Assembly: GCA_017430135.1 (NCBI GenBank)
Contig: JAFRNM010000004.1
Location: 237,147 to 301,146 of the forward strand
DNA: 64,000 bases
Source of the DNA: Clostridia bacterium
GTDB taxonomy: Bacteria > Bacillota > Clostridia > TANB77 > CAG-508
Reading direction: 5' to 3'
Shown here: positions 63,937-64,000 of the stretch, one piece after another
Layout: every line of letters starts with the position of its first letter
Numbering within the stretch: position 1 is the stretch's first letter
The notes under the pieces: model-generated
What the model was told of the DNA's origin: nothing
Seen by the model: the letters and a program-made list of their open reading frames with translations, nothing else
The model's database searches: none
Program-made: the position numbers and the translations under genes

Positions 63937-64000
63937 TTTTGTAGTCCCTATAAAAAGATTTGTCTTTTTATTAAGTGTTCACTATATGGGGTTCACTTCA

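Larger units (their letters stand above)
62774..64000 (+). mobile_element. IS3-family insertion sequence (right end at or just past the window edge)
   Basis: Two overlapping ORFs (orfA, orfB) with a DDE integrase core. Left-end TGTGAAATGCACCCC (62774-62788) with following GTTTAGTAGA resembles the complement of the window end (TGAAGTGAACCCCATATAGT), so these are imperfect terminal inverted repeats. It sits 14 nt behind the histidine-kinase stop. The target duplication cannot be seen. Confidence 0.85.

Overview
The window is a very AT-rich, gene-dense stretch of chromosome from a low-GC Firmicute, most likely an anaerobic gut-type member of the Clostridia. The signs are the Firmicute gene orders (ylxM-ffh-rpsP-khpA-rimM-rplS, gatCAB, tig-clpP-clpX, dnaG-rpoD, rpmB beside spoVM), an HrcA/CIRCE-type groESL promoter, an amidotransferase route to Gln/Asn-tRNA, a flavodoxin-ferredoxin fusion, and sporulation genes (a spoVB-like C-terminus and a 25-codon spoVM). 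Genus cannot be fixed from sequence reading alone.

Layout. 1-9.7 kb: end of a SpoVB/MurJ-type flippase, HU, the SRP/ribosome-maturation operon (without trmD), gatCAB, tRNA-Leu(CAA) and an EFR1-type ferredoxin protein. 9.9-16.5 kb: secG, rnr, a minus-strand group (rpmB, a small membrane protein, spoVM), trigger factor and clpPX. 16.6-22.5 kb: alanine racemase, a DUF1189 membrane protein, ftsH and a split transketolase. 22.8-29.1 kb: a cell-wall module, ftsE-ftsX, two tandem coiled-coil M23 hydrolases, an S41 protease and pgsA. 29.2-33.7 kb: greA, RNase J, pyrG. 33.8-36.2 kb: an accessory patch with a frameshifted pilin-like/BspA-like surface protein and a remnant of an Rpn-type nuclease. 36.3-44.7 kb: groES/groEL, a displaced trmD, dnaE, gap, queH. 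45-51.6 kb: mscS, deoD, a CNNM/CorC protein, a WG-repeat protein, and an unrecognised minus-strand gene pair. 51.7-57.2 kb: a cysteine desulfurase and several small or unknown proteins, including one gene (53838-54746) of clearly foreign base composition, then a ThyX-like enzyme. 57.3-62.8 kb: dnaG-rpoD and a two-component system. 62.8-64 kb: an IS3-family element.

The least expected structure is a family of fold-back repeats. Five copies (2.5, 5.5, 22.7, 27.1 and 36.7 kb) share a core of about 83-91 nt. Each core is enclosed by long arms that are different at every locus yet pair with each other, and an inner stem also changes compensatorily. They sit between co-directional genes, even inside gatCAB and between groES and groEL, in either orientation. 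A related phenomenon may be the 43-bp inverted repeat at 12.0 kb, whose left arm contains the last codons of rnr. Other points are two genes (ctp and rnj) whose strong Shine-Dalgarno is separated from the start by a small hairpin, a hairpin that buries the ribosome-binding site of the cysteine desulfurase, and two promoters flanked by matching AGCACAAA/TTTGTGCT boxes.
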